This document shows, piece by piece, positions 34,156 to 46,481 of a DNA stretch of 64,000 nt (position 1 is the first letter of the stretch; the number at the start of each line of letters is the position of its first letter). The stretch is taken from assembly GCF_018812025.1 (NCBI RefSeq), contig NC_063045.1:21038656-21102655 (forward strand). The letters run 5' to 3'. This DNA comes from Megalobrama amblycephala (taxonomy: Eukaryota; Chordata; Actinopteri; Cypriniformes; Xenocyprididae). The notes below the pieces were generated by a model that saw nothing but the letters and a program-made list of their open reading frames with translations, was not told the DNA's origin and did no database searches. The translations under genes and the position numbers were made by a program.

Positions 34156-35241
34156 AAAGATTGTAATAATGTCATTAAGGTGTCACCATATCATAATGTT
34201 CCTCACTTAACATGTGCCGATATCTCCAGATATCGGCATTTTCATGTCTCCTTTTAACTACCCCAAATTATGTTAACCAAAAATAGCAAATATTCAATGA
34301 AAAACTCCTGACTGGTCAGCCGGTTTCAATACAAACACCATGAATAACACGCTCTTTGCAAGCTCTGCACATTTTCTTTTCCTCTGTGGTTTTCCATTTA
34401 TACTCCTGAGGAATGTGTGTCAGAATTCCTGAAGGGTTCAGATTATTTTGGGTCGTGCTTACAACGATTCACTAATTTATACATCGGCTGTGACCCGATT
34501 GTGAAATTGCGAGAAAACTCTAGAAATGTTTGCATTTTTCATCTCAGACCAGACATTATGCGAAGCGGAATTTCGCATTTGAGTATGTCATCTCAAATAA
34601 CTACATACTGGACAAATTTCCACAGCCCAGCAAATACCAATTCATGACAGCAGACCGGAGGCCCTTTGGTGTCGTGGGTGAAAAGTCAGTACTCTTGACG
34701 TTTGAAGTGTGTGTGTGTGTTGCTTCTTCCTTCCTGCACCACTGCCCTCTCATCCAGTTTATCCTGCACCACTGCCCTTCTATCCTGCCTGATAATGAAC
34801 CGGTGTGTTTGCCTACTTTATCAGCCTCTAACAATGTCACTCATTTGGCTCCTCAAACAGAAGCATGCCACCGCTTCCAGAAAAACCACTATGGCAACCA
34901 ATGGAAATATCAGCACAATTAATTTCGAGACAGTGCTATGCAAGTGCACCGCTAATGACTGTGAGAGCTTATGGGTCAATGACATTATCGAAAAAAAAAA
35001 AAAACTTTTAAAAATCTTTAAAAAAAAAAAGGTAGTTCAGCCAATGTTGCAATCTGTGGTGTTTCATTTTCAAGAAATTAGTTTGTATTCGTAATTTCCT
35101 GCCTTCTGTTTTCTTCCGCTGCAGTGTTCCTCATCTTCATCCTCAGCCAATCCATGGCAGCCAAGTTCTTAGAAATGTGCTTGTTGGTTTCATTTGGTTT
35201 TGAAAAACATTTACACCATTTTCAAGACAATTTTAATTCAA
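34156..35241. other. Unique DNA with short tandem features
   Basis: The stretch contains a palindrome at 34216-34237 (GCCGATATC, four-base loop, GATATCGGC), a short (GT)n at 34708-34719, a near-duplicate TCCTGCACCACTGCCCT at about 34732 and 34763, and A runs at 34991-35030. Several overlapping frames of 100-130 codons cross it, but none shows a known domain. Confidence 0.4.
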
Positions 35242-35337
35242 AGGGGACCTATTATACCCCACAGATCATTTTTTTAAACCGTGTTGTAAATGCCCATTTT
35301 TGAGTGGAGGGAAAAACATGCTGTTTTCGTGCATGTA
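35242..35337. mobile_element. Left end of an AGGGGACC-type MITE
   Basis: CAAAGGGGACCTATTATACC resembles the left tip of a TTAA-type fish MITE with the duplication decayed to TTCA. A Tc1-like element begins at its TA 96 bases on. Its right end was not found. Confidence 0.4.
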
Positions 35338-36330
35338 CAGTGGTGGTCAGAATTATTGGCACCCTTGGTAAATATGATCAAAGATGACTGTAATAATAAA
35401 TCTGCATTGTTTATCCTTTTGATCTTTAATTCATGAAAATAGCAAAAATCTAACCTTTCATTGAAGGAAAAGAATTGAAAGTGGGGGAAAATCACATTAT
35501 GAAATAAATGTTTTTCTCCAAAACATGTTGGCCACAATTATTGGCACCCTTTTATTCAATACTTTTTGCAACCTCCTTTTGCCAAGAAAACAGATCTGTG
35601 TCTTCACCTATAATGCCTGATGAGTTTGGAGAACACCTGACAAGAGATCAGAGACCATTCCTCCATACAAAATCTTTACAGATCCTTCAGATTCCCAGCT
35701 CCATGTTGGTGCTTCTTCTCTTCAGTTCACTCCACTCATTTTCTTTAGTGTTCAGGTCAGAGGACTGGGATGGTCACGGCAGAAGTTTCATTTTGTGCTC
35801 AGTGACACATTTTTGTGTTGGTTTTGATGTTTGTTTTGGATCATTGTCCTGACGGAAGATCCAACCACGGCCCATTATTGGATTTCTAGCAGAAGCGGCC
35901 AGGTTTTGATTTTTTTATCTGTTGATATTTAGTAGAATCCATGATACCATGAATCTGAACATGATATCCAGGATCTCCAGCAGAAAAAATAGCCCCACAA
36001 CATTAAAAATCCAGTGTTATATTTAACCGGGTACTTTTTATCCATGTGTGCACCAAACCCATCTGGTGGGTTTGCTGCCAAAAAGCTCTTTTTTTTGTTT
36101 CATCTGACCATAGAAGCCGGTCCCTTTTGAAGTTCCAGTCATGTCTGACAACTGAATGTGCTGAGAGCAGAGGATTTTTCTTGAAACCCTCCCAAACAAC
36201 TCGTGGGGATGTAGGTGCTGTTTGATAATTTTTTTCTGAGACTCAAGACTCAACTAATCTCTGCAATTCTCCAGCTGTGATCTTGGAGAGTCTTTGTCCA
36301 CTCAAACTCTCCTCCTCCCCGCTTTAGGAC
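35338..36330 (-). mobile_element. Tc1-like transposon, truncated
   Basis: The left end after a TA (35336-35337) reads CAGTGGTGGTCAGAATTATT, the terminal repeat of a Tc1-like family. Transposase coding sequence fills most of the rest on the minus strand (separate entry). The right terminal repeat is missing and the right limit is approximate, so the N-terminal part of the gene and the second end are lost. Confidence 0.75.
35640..36320 (-). pseudogene. Tc1-like transposase, catalytic domain, broken
   Basis: Minus-strand translation in more than one frame shows the DDE triad of Tc1/mariner transposases. The first Asp is in WSDET at 36096-36110. The second is in RQDNDPK at about 35836-35853. The Glu region reads SSDLNTKENEW, near the family consensus with the acidic Glu kept. 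LFGSKPTRWVW follows the first Asp in a shifted frame, and an in-frame stop separates the second motif from the third. All acidic residues survive, but frameshifts and a stop make the gene dead. The enzyme would cut and paste DNA at TA sites. Confidence 0.8.
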
Positions 36331-38145
36331 GTTTTAGACAAACAACAAAAGAAAAACTGAAAACTACTCTCTGTTTTTGATTAAATAACTTTAATAGGTT
36401 TAATAAATGTAGAAAATGAATCAATTTTAAAAAATAAACTTTAATAAATTTAGTAGCTTTAATAAGAATTCATTTCTTGAATGCTGCTGTTAAATGCTCT
36501 GGCGAGGAAATAAATATGGTGGACTGAGTACAGCTCACTCAGAGGAGGAGCTAAGCTAATAGGGCAGAGAGTCACCTGACATAGGCGGGACTTACGTAAG
36601 AATAGGTGGAAATCTGGAACTGCTCATTTGGAGAGACTGTTTATGACTCACAAAAACGTCATGTGGTGTAACCATTAACTAAATCATCTTAATCATTATT
36701 TTCAAAAAAATAAATGAATAATAATAATGTTATGAATTAAGAATTTTAGGAGTCACACCACATGACATTTTACATCAAATATTTTTTTTTGACATTTTTA
36801 CATATAAAATCTGAATTTTTTAAGATACTTGTTGACCTTGTGTTATTGTTAAGTAAAACTAAACATCTTTTTCATTAATTGTACTAAACCTGAAATAAAA
36901 TGAAACATAAATATTATATAAAATACTTAAATTGAATCCAAGTACATGCAATAAAATTATTAAATCTAAAATTAAATTAAATCTAAATAGAATATACTAT
37001 TATATTCTAAAATATATTAAATAAATATATATTTTTAAACAACAACAAAAAAAAATCTAATAATGACAAAAAATGACAAAAGCACATAAAACTTAAACCA
37101 AAATTAAAATGAAAACTGAAAGTACAAAAATAAAAGCCCGTTCAAAATAGTATTAAATACAATAACAGAAAATAAATAAATCTTAAATAGCACTGATTTA
37201 AAAATGTTTTTATTTATTTATTTATATAAATATATTTCAAAATGTAATTTTGCTTTTACATTTTGACTTTATGCCCTCCAACAATATCAAGATGAATTTA
37301 TTTTAGAAGTTCAAAACATGCTCATCATGAAAAAGTTGCATTAAGCCATTATAGTAATTGGATTTTTTAAAAATGTATAAATTAATAGATGTAGAAAAGA
37401 GCATCATTTCATTGACTTTTTTATATTCTTCTGGGTGGATCTGAAATTTCCTGAGTGTGTTGACCATATGGTTTGAAGTCCTCCTCCCTTTAAATAAACA
37501 CAATGTCAAAAACTACTGTCACACAAAGCCTATTATGCCATTACAATCCCCTATACACCAAGCTTTCCAAAGAACAAAGCTCATTTATCTTTGGGAAAAA
37601 CCCTGAAATGGTATATGAAACAGAAACTTGTCAGAGCCCAGCATGCTAACTGACAGCAGCGAAATAACAAACCGCATTTGTTTAAGTGCATTGGCTGTTC
37701 ACCACAGGACCCTCTTGAGGATCTGAAGATATACAGATCATAAATGTGACACAGTTGTGGCTTTGGCAAAATGGGTTGAGTGGGTTCTACCATGTGACTC
37801 ATGTAAGGAGAGCGAGAGAGGGGCTCTTTAAGTTCTCGGATGTGCATTATCCAGGATTAAATTCCATTTCACCAACCTTAATGGGCACAACAGAGGGTTT
37901 CCTAATAAGTGTCATGGTAACCTTTAAGATGAGATGAAAACGACCGCCTTTTGGAAGAAATGTTACAGATGTAATGACAGTACAAAATGTGACTGTAAAT
38001 AGGTGCATTACAATATAGAACCTAGAGATAAGACATATCAAGAAATGCTGTGAATTAATAGAATTACATGAAGTGGTTTACTAATGAAGTAAAGGGATAC
38101 AAATTAAATGCAAATTCATACAGTATATGTAAAAAAGTTGAATGC
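36331..38145. other. AT-rich and unique DNA
   Basis: About 36700-37300 is very AT-rich. An inverted repeat lies at 36653-36670 and 36753-36771 (AACGTCATGTGGTGTA against TCACACCACATGACATT), about 80 bases apart. The part at 37300-38140 is unique with no recognised gene. Confidence 0.4.
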
Positions 38146-38148
38146 GAT

Positions 38149-38245
38149 TACGCCCTCCCCCTGTAATGAGCTTTTTACCCCCCAGAATGTGATTTTTTTT
38201 ACCTCCCCTAGAATGAGATTTTTACCCCCCTGAATGTGACTGGGC
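38149..38245. repeat. Minisatellite, period about 32 bp
   Basis: About three to four imperfect units of a phrase like CCCCTGAATGTGATTTTTTA with T- and C-runs. Confidence 0.6.
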
Positions 38246-38923
38246 TAGTTTTAGCCATGATTGGGTGGGTTTTCAATAGCATTTGGGCTGGTGACTATCT
38301 CTGCATTATACAGTATGCATATTGTACATGATATGGCCATAAATACATGCAACAAAACATGAACAATGTATAAAAAAAGAAAAAAAAAGATTGTAAATAA
38401 AGATTACAGTCTTTCTACTTAAAATGTTCCCATTTAATTCAATGAGTTACTTTTTTTTGGCAAGTATTTGTGAAATTTACTAGAAATTTCTGTGTGAAAA
38501 TTGTTTCAAAGTATAAACCCAACACCATTTTTTCAGCGCAGTACACAATTTACTCTGATTGATATTCCTTTTGAAATTAATAACATTCATGATTTTTATC
38601 TGTTATGATTTATTATTGATTTTATTACCAAATATTAATAATACGACTTTTTATGCAAAAATGAAAAAAAAAGTAGTCAAAATGACCATTTTATTTCCAA
38701 GATTAAATTTTGTGAGGTCGTAAGAATATTACCTATTGCTTCACTTACTATTGCGACACTCACAATGCAACAGTGCACAATGATCAAATATGATCATCTA
38801 GTGCATGTTTACATAAAAAATAAAATAAAAAATGGCATAATAGAATGGAAAAACTTGTTTTGTGTATGTCAATAAATGTAAGAAAAGCTCAAAGAAAGAT
38901 AAACTTTTGATTATTAAAGGGTT
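38246..38923. other. Unique AT-rich DNA
   Basis: No gene or repeat recognised apart from short A runs. Confidence 0.4.
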
Positions 38924-38927
38924 AGTT

Positions 38928-39794
38928 CACCCAAAAATGAAAATTCTGTCATTTATTACTCACTCTCATGTCATTCCACACCCATAAGACCTTCGTTAAT
39001 CTTCGGAACATAAATTAAGATATTTTTGTTGAAATCCAATGGCTCAGTGAGGCCTCCATAGCCAGCAATGACATTTCCTCTCTCAATATCCATAAAGATA
39101 CTAAAAACATATTTAAATCAGTTCATGTGAATACAGTGGTTCAATATTAATATTATAAAGCGACGAAAACATTTTTGGTGCGGCAAAAAAAAAAAAAAAA
39201 GACTTATTTAGTGATGGCTGATTTCAAAACACTGCTTCAGGAAGCTTCGGAGCATAATGAATCAGCGTATCGAATCATGATTCGCATCGCGTGTCAAACC
39301 ACCAAACTGCTGAAACCACGTGACTTTGGCGCTCGGAACCGCTGATTCGACACGCTGATTCATTATGCTCACTGTGTTGCCAAGTCCACGTTTTTTCCCA
39401 GGAATTGGGCTGTTTTTACACTGTTGCTGCGAGTTGTTTTTTTAGTCCACAGGTTGAATGCGGGACTTCCTGAAGCAGTGTTTTGAAATCGGCCATCACT
39501 ATATAAGTCGTTATTTCGTTTTTTTTGGCGACCAAAAATATTCTTGTCGCTTTATAATATTAATATTGAACCACTGTACTCACATGAACTGATTTAAATA
39601 TGTTTTTGGTACATTAATGAATCTTGGGAGAGAGGAAATGTTATTGCTCCCTATGCAGGCCTCACAGAGCCATCGCATTTCAACGAAAATATCTTAATTT
39701 GCGTTTCGAAGATTAACGAAGGTGTTACGGGTGTGGAACGGCATGAGGGTGAATAATAAATGACAGAATTTTCATTTTTGGGTGAACTAACCCT
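38928..39794. mobile_element. Hairpin TTAA MITE (AGGGTTAGTTCACCC family), whole
   Basis: TTAA|AGGGTTAGTTCACCC and GGGTGAACTAACCCT|TTAA are perfect tips. The arms pair over most of the length: AAAACACTGCTTCAGGAAGC at about 39227 mirrors GCTTCCTGAAGCAGTGTTTT-like sequence near 39467. The right arm has about 95 extra bases at about 39372-39467 with no counterpart on the left. A run of 16 A lies at 39186-39201. Confidence 0.9.
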
Positions 39795-39798
39795 TTAA

Positions 39799-40763
39799 AA
39801 TGAAATAACTTCTGTTCCACTTGAGTCAGGTTGTTATATCAAGCATTGAACCGCACCAGCTGAGAGTAAAATACAGGCACATACATGGCATGTTAATAAA
39901 AACAAAGACTTCAAATGTTCACGCTGGTATACAGTATGTTTTTGGATCTTATTTTTGGATGGACAGTAAAATGTAGACAGCAGCTCAGAAGCAGAGCAGA
40001 TGGCTGACAAATGTCCTGGCTGGAAGCAACGTTCTACATAATTTGATAATCCTCTGTGCTGTTACTCTGTTTTATCGCTCAGAGAGACTGTACAAGCTTC
40101 TTGTAGGAGGATGGTAGCTGTAACAAAACTGAGTCAGACTGAGAAAACAAGAAAGAAAGGAAGAAAAGTTTGCCTTTAAAGAAATTGAAGAATTCAGATC
40201 TGAAAACAATCCAGATGCGACACCTATTACATAGCTCTTGTTTTGCTAGTGAAGTAAAAACATACATTTCAATTAATGCTGCAAAATATTTTTTATCATA
40301 AACGGGCTTAGATGGGGTTCTGCATTGAAGTTAAATAACACAGCATGTGCAATCTCACTTTTGAAAGATAGAATAACTCCTTTCCTTTGCCAGTAATGAC
40401 TCTCTTATCACTGAAAGGCTGTAATCTTAAAAGGCTTCCTGTGAAGTTGTCTTGTGTGCAGCACTCTGGCATTTAATCCATATTTAAAGCATCAACATTT
40501 ATACTTTGACTCTAATTGCTTGAGTGTTTGGTGATTTTTGCAGTATTCAGCCATCACAGGTTTGTTTACATGAAAGTATTTGAGAGAAATGTGGCTTTGG
40601 GAAGTCAAATAACATCATGTCCTAGAGTCATGGTCTAATTAGCACATATGCTCTGACACACTGAGCCTTGATGCTTTTTTGGGGTGATACAAGCTCATGA
40701 TACAGTATTTCCTGATCCCATTCCCTCTCTTCAAAGTGGCAGAAAGGCCAAAAACTTGATATA
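39799..40763. other. Unique DNA
   Basis: Mixed composition with no repeat family or gene recognised. Homeodomain-type cores are frequent at 40380-40560. Confidence 0.35.
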
Positions 40764-41167
40764 GGCTCTGTTCCGAAACCAAGTTAGCTGCCTACATAGG
40801 CAGCATTGCAATGCAATCACAGGGGTCTATGCCAAAAAGTAGGCATGATTATGCTGCTAAGTTACCTTCTGTTATGACGCAGCTTTTATCCTTCGTGGAG
40901 TAGGCAGTCCCATAAAGCACTATGCTGGTGGAGAATGCAGGTAAAATATATGCTTAAAATTCATTTAAAACCAATAATTATCAATAATAACAGTTGAATC
41001 AGAATAGCCTTTTTTTTTAAATATCTAATCCAATCCAATATTGGTATGTTTAAGCATTTGAGTATTGCGGTGTTGTTAGCAACATGCTAATTCCAAAGTA
41101 CTGAAATCAATTGTACTGTAGCTTTAGTCATGTGACACCTACACTAAAAAGCTTGTTGTTCTAACTT

Positions 41168-41400
41168 AAGGCTGGAATACACTACACAACTTTTTGCCCC
41201 GATTTGCAGTCTAGATCAGTCGACAATAGTTGCCGAAAGTCTGCGCCAGTCTGATTTTGGGGAGTCAGAGTTGACAAATTTCATAGAAAGTCGCGTATAG
41301 TGTATGATGGGCACAGACAGATTTTTGAGTGGATTTTGGAACACATATTGTGTATGACGTGTTCCAATCATACCGTCATCCAATCATATCCACTGTTGAG
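41168..41400. mobile_element. hAT-like MITE piece, AAGGCTGGAATACACTAC end
   Basis: AAGGCTGGAATACACTACAC followed by AACTTTTTGCCCCGATTT is a terminal sequence type of fish hAT MITEs. TAGTGTATGATGGGC at about 41297 may be part of a second end. Boundaries approximate. Confidence 0.5.
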
Positions 41401-41608
41401 GCAAAGTCACATGAGCACATCAAAGGTTTATTTGGTAAATGTGAATCCATCATAGTTTATGCGTTTATGTAGTTTGTCTTCTTATTGGATAAAAAATTTA
41501 TTCACCTCAATTGAGCACAATTTATGTGCATTTTTAGAATTTATGTGCATATTGATGTTTATTTATGTGATATCTAGATATTGAGAACAACATGCAACCT
41601 AGCTTTAA

Positions 41609-42119
41609 AGGTTTAGTTCACCCAAAAATGAAAATTCTGTCATTAATGACTCACCCTCATGTCGTTCCAAACGCGTAAGACTTTCATTTATCTTCTAAAC
41701 ACAAATGAAGATATATTTAATGAAATCCCTCCATTGATAGCCTAAGCAACTGAAACTTTGATGCTTCAAAAAGTTCATAAAGAGATTGTAAAACTAATCC
41801 ATATGAATTGAGCGGTTTAGTCCAAATTTTCTGAAACGACACGGTCATTTTATATGATGAACAGATTGAATTTAGGCTTTTATTCACATATAAACATTCA
41901 TTAATTGACATATCAGTTATGGTAAACAGAAGCTCAAGCATGTTTGCTTGACGTGCGAGAACCAATGAGGTTCATTCTCGTGTGTTACACAGAACGTTTG
42001 AGCTTCAGCAAGAGGTTTGTTCTCACGTGACAAGCAGTTTCTGTTTATGTTCGCTGATCAATGTTAACATGTGAATTAAAGCCTAAATTCAATCTGTAGC
42101 AGATTGAGTCGAGTCTCTT
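41609..42119. mobile_element. Left arm of a hairpin TTAA MITE
   Basis: TTAA|AGGTTTAGTTCACCC followed by AAAAATGAAAATTCTGTCAT is the left tip of the TTCACCC superfamily. The inner part contains an inverted pair (GATTGAATTTAGGCTTTTATTC at about 41867 against AAAGCCTAAATTCAATC at about 42078). The outer right arm is missing. Confidence 0.65.
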
Positions 42120-42124
42120 CAGGT

Positions 42125-42330
42125 GCGTGTTGAGAACCAGTGCTTTAAAACATCCAGTAGTCACCCACAGCCTAACCACAAGCTCTACTCTCAGCAAAAT
42201 GGTAACCACAAAAATCAACATAACAGAAACTCTGTTAAATGTCAGACAGAACATTAAACATTTACAGGTCTTTCCTTTTACTAAAAAAACACATAAAATT
42301 GCTATTTATTTCCAGATTTACTCAAACAAA
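42125..42330 (+). repeat. Fragment related to the element at 23513-24424
   Basis: CCACAGCCTAACCACAAGCT and CAACATAACAGAAACTCT keep the order seen at 23927-24000 (CACAACCTAACTATAACC, CAACATAACACAAACTCT). Confidence 0.55.
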
Positions 42331-42603
42331 TGGATTAAGTTCAGAACACATACAGTACTTTAATATGGCTTTACATGGACTTTAACATTTTACAATTTTA
42401 ATTTAATTTGATGTAATAAGATTTAGTGCAAATGACAAATAAGTAAAAGAAAAGAAAAAAGATTTGTGTCCCTTTAACTCAACTGAGCTAAAATCCCTTT
42501 TTATAGTGTACTACATCGGTCACCAATGCGGTTACATTTCAGTTAGGATGCTTTCTTAAAAGGCAGCTGCCTATGTAGGCAGTAGATGTATTGGAACAGA
42601 GCC

Positions 42604-43115
42604 ACAGATCACGAAATCGAGCAAAAACTTGTGTTCACTGCTAAGATTAAACAAACCACTGTAATCTGCTTTGAAACAAACCCTGGCCCTTCTTGTGTAA
42701 TTCTCCCACAATTCAGTCACACAATCAAGATATCAGTTAAGAGTATTCTGGTCCTTACCAGAGGACAAGAGTCCAGATTGATTTTCTTTCTGTCTTAATT
42801 CCTCCCCACAGTGTTAAGGGCAAATGAAGTTCTTCCATTTAGCTGCAGGCGACTGCTGCCATGTCACAGTGTGAGTCTGGCAGTCTGTTGTGAATTTTTT
42901 CCAGCTTCATTTTGTTTATTGCACTATAATCTGACAGTCTCATGCGACAGCAATCGCTTTATAGAAGCCATTTAAATCACTTTAGTGTATATCGTAGCAA
43001 TGTTTCTAAAACATATACAGTAGTTGCAGGCCTAAAATCAGATCGTTTGAGTCATGTTTGAAGTCATTGTATCCTATATTAATGCACTAATATGCTTTAT
43101 CACCTGGCAGTCGTA
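42604..43115. other. Unique DNA
   Basis: No gene or repeat family recognised. Confidence 0.35.
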
Positions 43116-43119
43116 AAAA

Positions 43120-43580
43120 AGTCAATTTAATATATTAGTATTTAATATATATTTTAATATATATTAATGTCTATTTCTCTATTCAATATATATATGAATA
43201 TACTATAAAATAATACATATAAAAATGTTATGAAATAGTATATTTTTCTATATTATCTAAATGTATGTATATAATATATATATGTATATATCACATTTAA
43301 TATATAATATATCCGTCTATTTAATATACATTAATATACTATAAAATAATATATAAAAATTGTATAAAATGGTATATTGTTTTCTATATTATTTCTCTAA
43401 ATATATGTACATAATATATAATATATATTATAAATATATATTATATATGTATATTATATATTTAATACATATTAATGTCTATCTGTCTATTTAATATATA
43501 TTAATATACTATAAATATATAAAAAATGTATGAAATGATATCTTTTTCTATACTATTTGTCTAAATATATGAAAAATAAA
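43120..43580. repeat. AT-rich tandem repeat, three long units
   Basis: The phrase ATTAATATACTATAAA... followed by a (GT)ATATTTTTCTATATTAT block and CTAAATATATG recurs with starts near 43200, 43338 and 43508, giving periods of about 138 and 170. The gap is filled by TATATA expansions. Confidence 0.65.
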
Positions 43581-43664
43581 ACATCTAAAAATGAAAAGCA
43601 CTTAAAATATTGTTTTATATTCTCAAAGTTGCTGTACATTATATACAGTATAGTTATGGAAAAA

Positions 43665-43770
43665 TATATAATATAATATAATATAATATAATATAATAAA
43701 ATATAATATAATATAATATAATATAATATAATATAATATAATATAATATAATATAATATAATATAATATT
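43665..43770. repeat. (ATAAT)n pentanucleotide repeat
   Basis: About twenty units of ATAAT with one interruption (ATAAAAT) near 43697. Confidence 0.95.
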
Positions 43771-44737
43771 ACAATACCTATACTGATAAAGAGAATCTCA
43801 GCAGATAATCAATATGGTACCGATATATTGCAATTATATATTTTTAACATAATTCCCTAAGAGTGATATTAGCGCCACCATGACCCCAATGAAAAAAAAT
43901 CTGATAAATGGATTGACAAGTAGTCATGAACAAATAGGAAATGCTTCTGCTTGAGTGCATGCTGGAAAATGGACCTACCAAAGATAACAAAATGATCCCC
44001 ATTGGAATGGGGTGGTAGCTAATGTGCCTTAGCAAGGCCCCTCATTTCAGTTAATTCATGCTTCAGTGGCACCTCTGCAATATGGAGCCACATCCACCGT
44101 CAAGGATGGAGACACTGCAGTCGGCTTTAAAATCTTTTTCATTTGCAGACGTATGTTAATGACTAGATATTAGCTTCCTGGAAAGTCTTCTTTGCGGTGA
44201 TTCATCTGAGTAATAAGTACCTTAAGCTGGATACTGTCTCAGTAAAAGTATGGGCCTATTCTCTAATGTGCAGAGTTACAAGGCAATCAGAAAGTGTGTG
44301 CGTAGTCCCCGCTGAGAGATCTCAGTGTGATTCCTTCATAGTATTGGCACACAACAAGGCTCTCGGCAGGAGGTGTGGACATCCTCCTTCTCGCTTTCTC
44401 TATCTCTTACTTGGAAAAGAAAAAAAATCTCATTTTTGGTCATTTTTTTTATTCATTCAGCAGGGAACGGCATCAGGAAGTAACATGAGCCAGCCTTGAA
44501 CTTGCATCACCCGAATGTGCTCCATGACTCTGTTTACATCTAGTATTAACATCCTTCTCAAAGGATTTACAACTTGTGATTGAATTACAAGTGGTAGATT
44601 TCTAAATGTGTGCTTATATAATAAGCGACATCACCTACATTGTGCATGGTTGAAAATTAACAAAGACATTGCTTTCCGTTTTTTGAATTGAAGATTTTAT
44701 AGATTTTTTTCGAAGGTTGATAACAGGCATACATGTA
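43771..44737. other. Unique DNA
   Basis: No repeat family recognised. A 100-codon frame at 44197-44499 has no domain. About 44080-44350 is balanced in composition and may merit alignment. Confidence 0.35.
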
Positions 44738-44741
44738 TTAA

Positions 44742-45674
44742 AGGTGCTGTAGAACATGTTTTCAAAAGATGTAATATAAGTCTAAGGTGTCCCCTGAATG
44801 TGTCTGTGAAGTTTCAGCTCAAAATACCCCATAGATTTTTTTTATTCATTTTTTTAACTGCCTATTTTGGGGCATCATTAAATATGCGCCGATACAGGCT
44901 GCGGCCCCTTTAAATTCTCGTGCTCCCCGCCCCCAAGCTCGCGACTGCCTTAAACAGCATAAACAAAGTTCACACAGCTAATATAACCCTCAAAAAAAAA
45001 CCCATCTTTACAAAGTGTTCATCATGCAGCATGTCTAATCGCGTAAGTACAGTATTTATTTGGATGTTTACATTTGATTCTGAATGAGTTTGAGGCTGTG
45101 ATTCGTGGCTAAAGCTAACATTACACACTGTTGGAGAGATTTATAAAGAATGAAGTTGTGTTTATGAATTATACAGACTGCAAGTGTTTAATAATGAAAA
45201 TAATGACGCTCTTGTCTCCGTGAATACAGTAAGAAACGATGGTAACTTTAACCACATTTAACAGTACATTAGCAACATGCTAACGAAACATTTAGAAAGA
45301 CAATTTACAAATATCACATAAAATATCATGATATTATGTCAGTTATTATTGCTCCATCTGCCATTTTTCGCTGTTGTCCTTGCTTGCTTACCTAGTCTGA
45401 TGATTCAGCTGTGCACATCCAGACGTCCTGCCCTTGTCTAATGCCTTGAACATGAGCTGGCATATGCAAATATTGGGGGCGTACATATTAATGATCCCGA
45501 CTGTTACGTAACAGTCGGTGTTATGTTGAAATTCGCCTGTTCTTCAGAGGTCTTTTAAACAAATCAAATTTACATAAGAAGGAGGAAACAATGGTGTTTG
45601 AGACACACTGTATGTCATTTCTCTTGTTATTCAACTATGCCAAGGTAAATTCAATTTTCCATTCTACGGCACCT
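44742..45674 (-). mobile_element. TTAA MITE, copy 5 (family A), inverted
   Basis: The ends are TTAA|AGGTGCTGTAGAAC and TACGGCACCT|TTAA. The palindrome with TTACGTAA is intact at 45497-45518, and the octamer-like ATTTGCAT partner lies at about 45463-45475. An A run at 44994-45003 replaces family sequence. Confidence 0.9.
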
Positions 45675-45678
45675 TTAA

Positions 45679-46477
45679 AGATAAGACATTTGCTTCCTGT
45701 TCCAAGCCCCTTTTCCTTACCAAAAAGGCCATTTGTGATTCCTAAAAGCCCTGACACACTAAGCTGAAGGTTGGTCAGCCCAGTTTTTGTGGTGTGTCCC
45801 ACACATCGCCACTAGTTGGACCTCGTTGGGGGATTTCTTGCCTATTGAGCATGTTGAATTGGCGTCCTTCCGCAAGAGATATCACTCTGATTGGCTGTTC
45901 AGAAAACGAGTCAGAGCACAAGAATAAAAAGTGATGAAAGTGAGCAAAGAAGTCAAGACGGCACAGACAGAAGGCTGTTCTAATTTTTATGTAATTCCAA
46001 TGAATATTTTCATAACAACATGAGCCACCTGGAATGAAGAAAGCGATCAGCATGACTGATATTCAAAATGGTAAGCAAGCATTGCTTTACATTTTTAGTT
46101 TTGGTTTCACTTTTTGAATGCCGAATATAGACTATCGATACCTGCTGAAATAGACAGTTATTTCTTTACATGCAGGTGCAGAATGGCTCTTTAGTGTGTT
46201 TATGATTTTTTCTCCTGGATGTCTGACCTCAATGAACTGAACAGAAGAAGATTTCCACATCAAAGAAGGCGGAGCCTAAGAGCCACACCTACTTATTACG
46301 TAATCGCCACGGACCAATGGTATTTCAAAGGTGCTTACCGGATGAAGAGAACTTTTCCAGAAAGTTAACTTTGGCAAGCTGTTTCAAACTCCAGACGAAC
46401 TTCATTTTGGCCTGATTTTGTTCGAACTGATGTCAAACCAGTTCATTCTATGATTTCACTTGAAGTATATCAGGACC
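45679..46477. other. Diverged repeats, not resolved
   Basis: GCCCTGACACACTAAGC at about 45749 and TCTTTAGTGTGTTTATG at about 46189 could be degenerate ends of a MITE. GGCGGAGCCTAAGAGCC near 46269 resembles pieces of other fish repeats. Nothing coding was recognised. Confidence 0.3.
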
Positions 46478-46481
46478 TTAA

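Larger units (their letters stand above)
40764..42603. mobile_element. Composite: GGCTCTGTTCC MITE with nested elements
   Basis: GGCTCTGTTCCGAAACC plus GCTGCCTACATAGGCAGC at the left and GCAGCTGCCTATGTAGGCAG plus GGAACAGAGCC at the right are inverted ends of one element. Between them lie an hAT-like piece (41168), one arm of a hairpin TTAA MITE (41609) and a piece related to 23925-24110 (42125). Confidence 0.6.

Noticed and set aside
34530..35094. Two overlapping 130-codon frames
   Set aside because: They overlap each other in different frames and end in poly-Lys from A runs; no domain.
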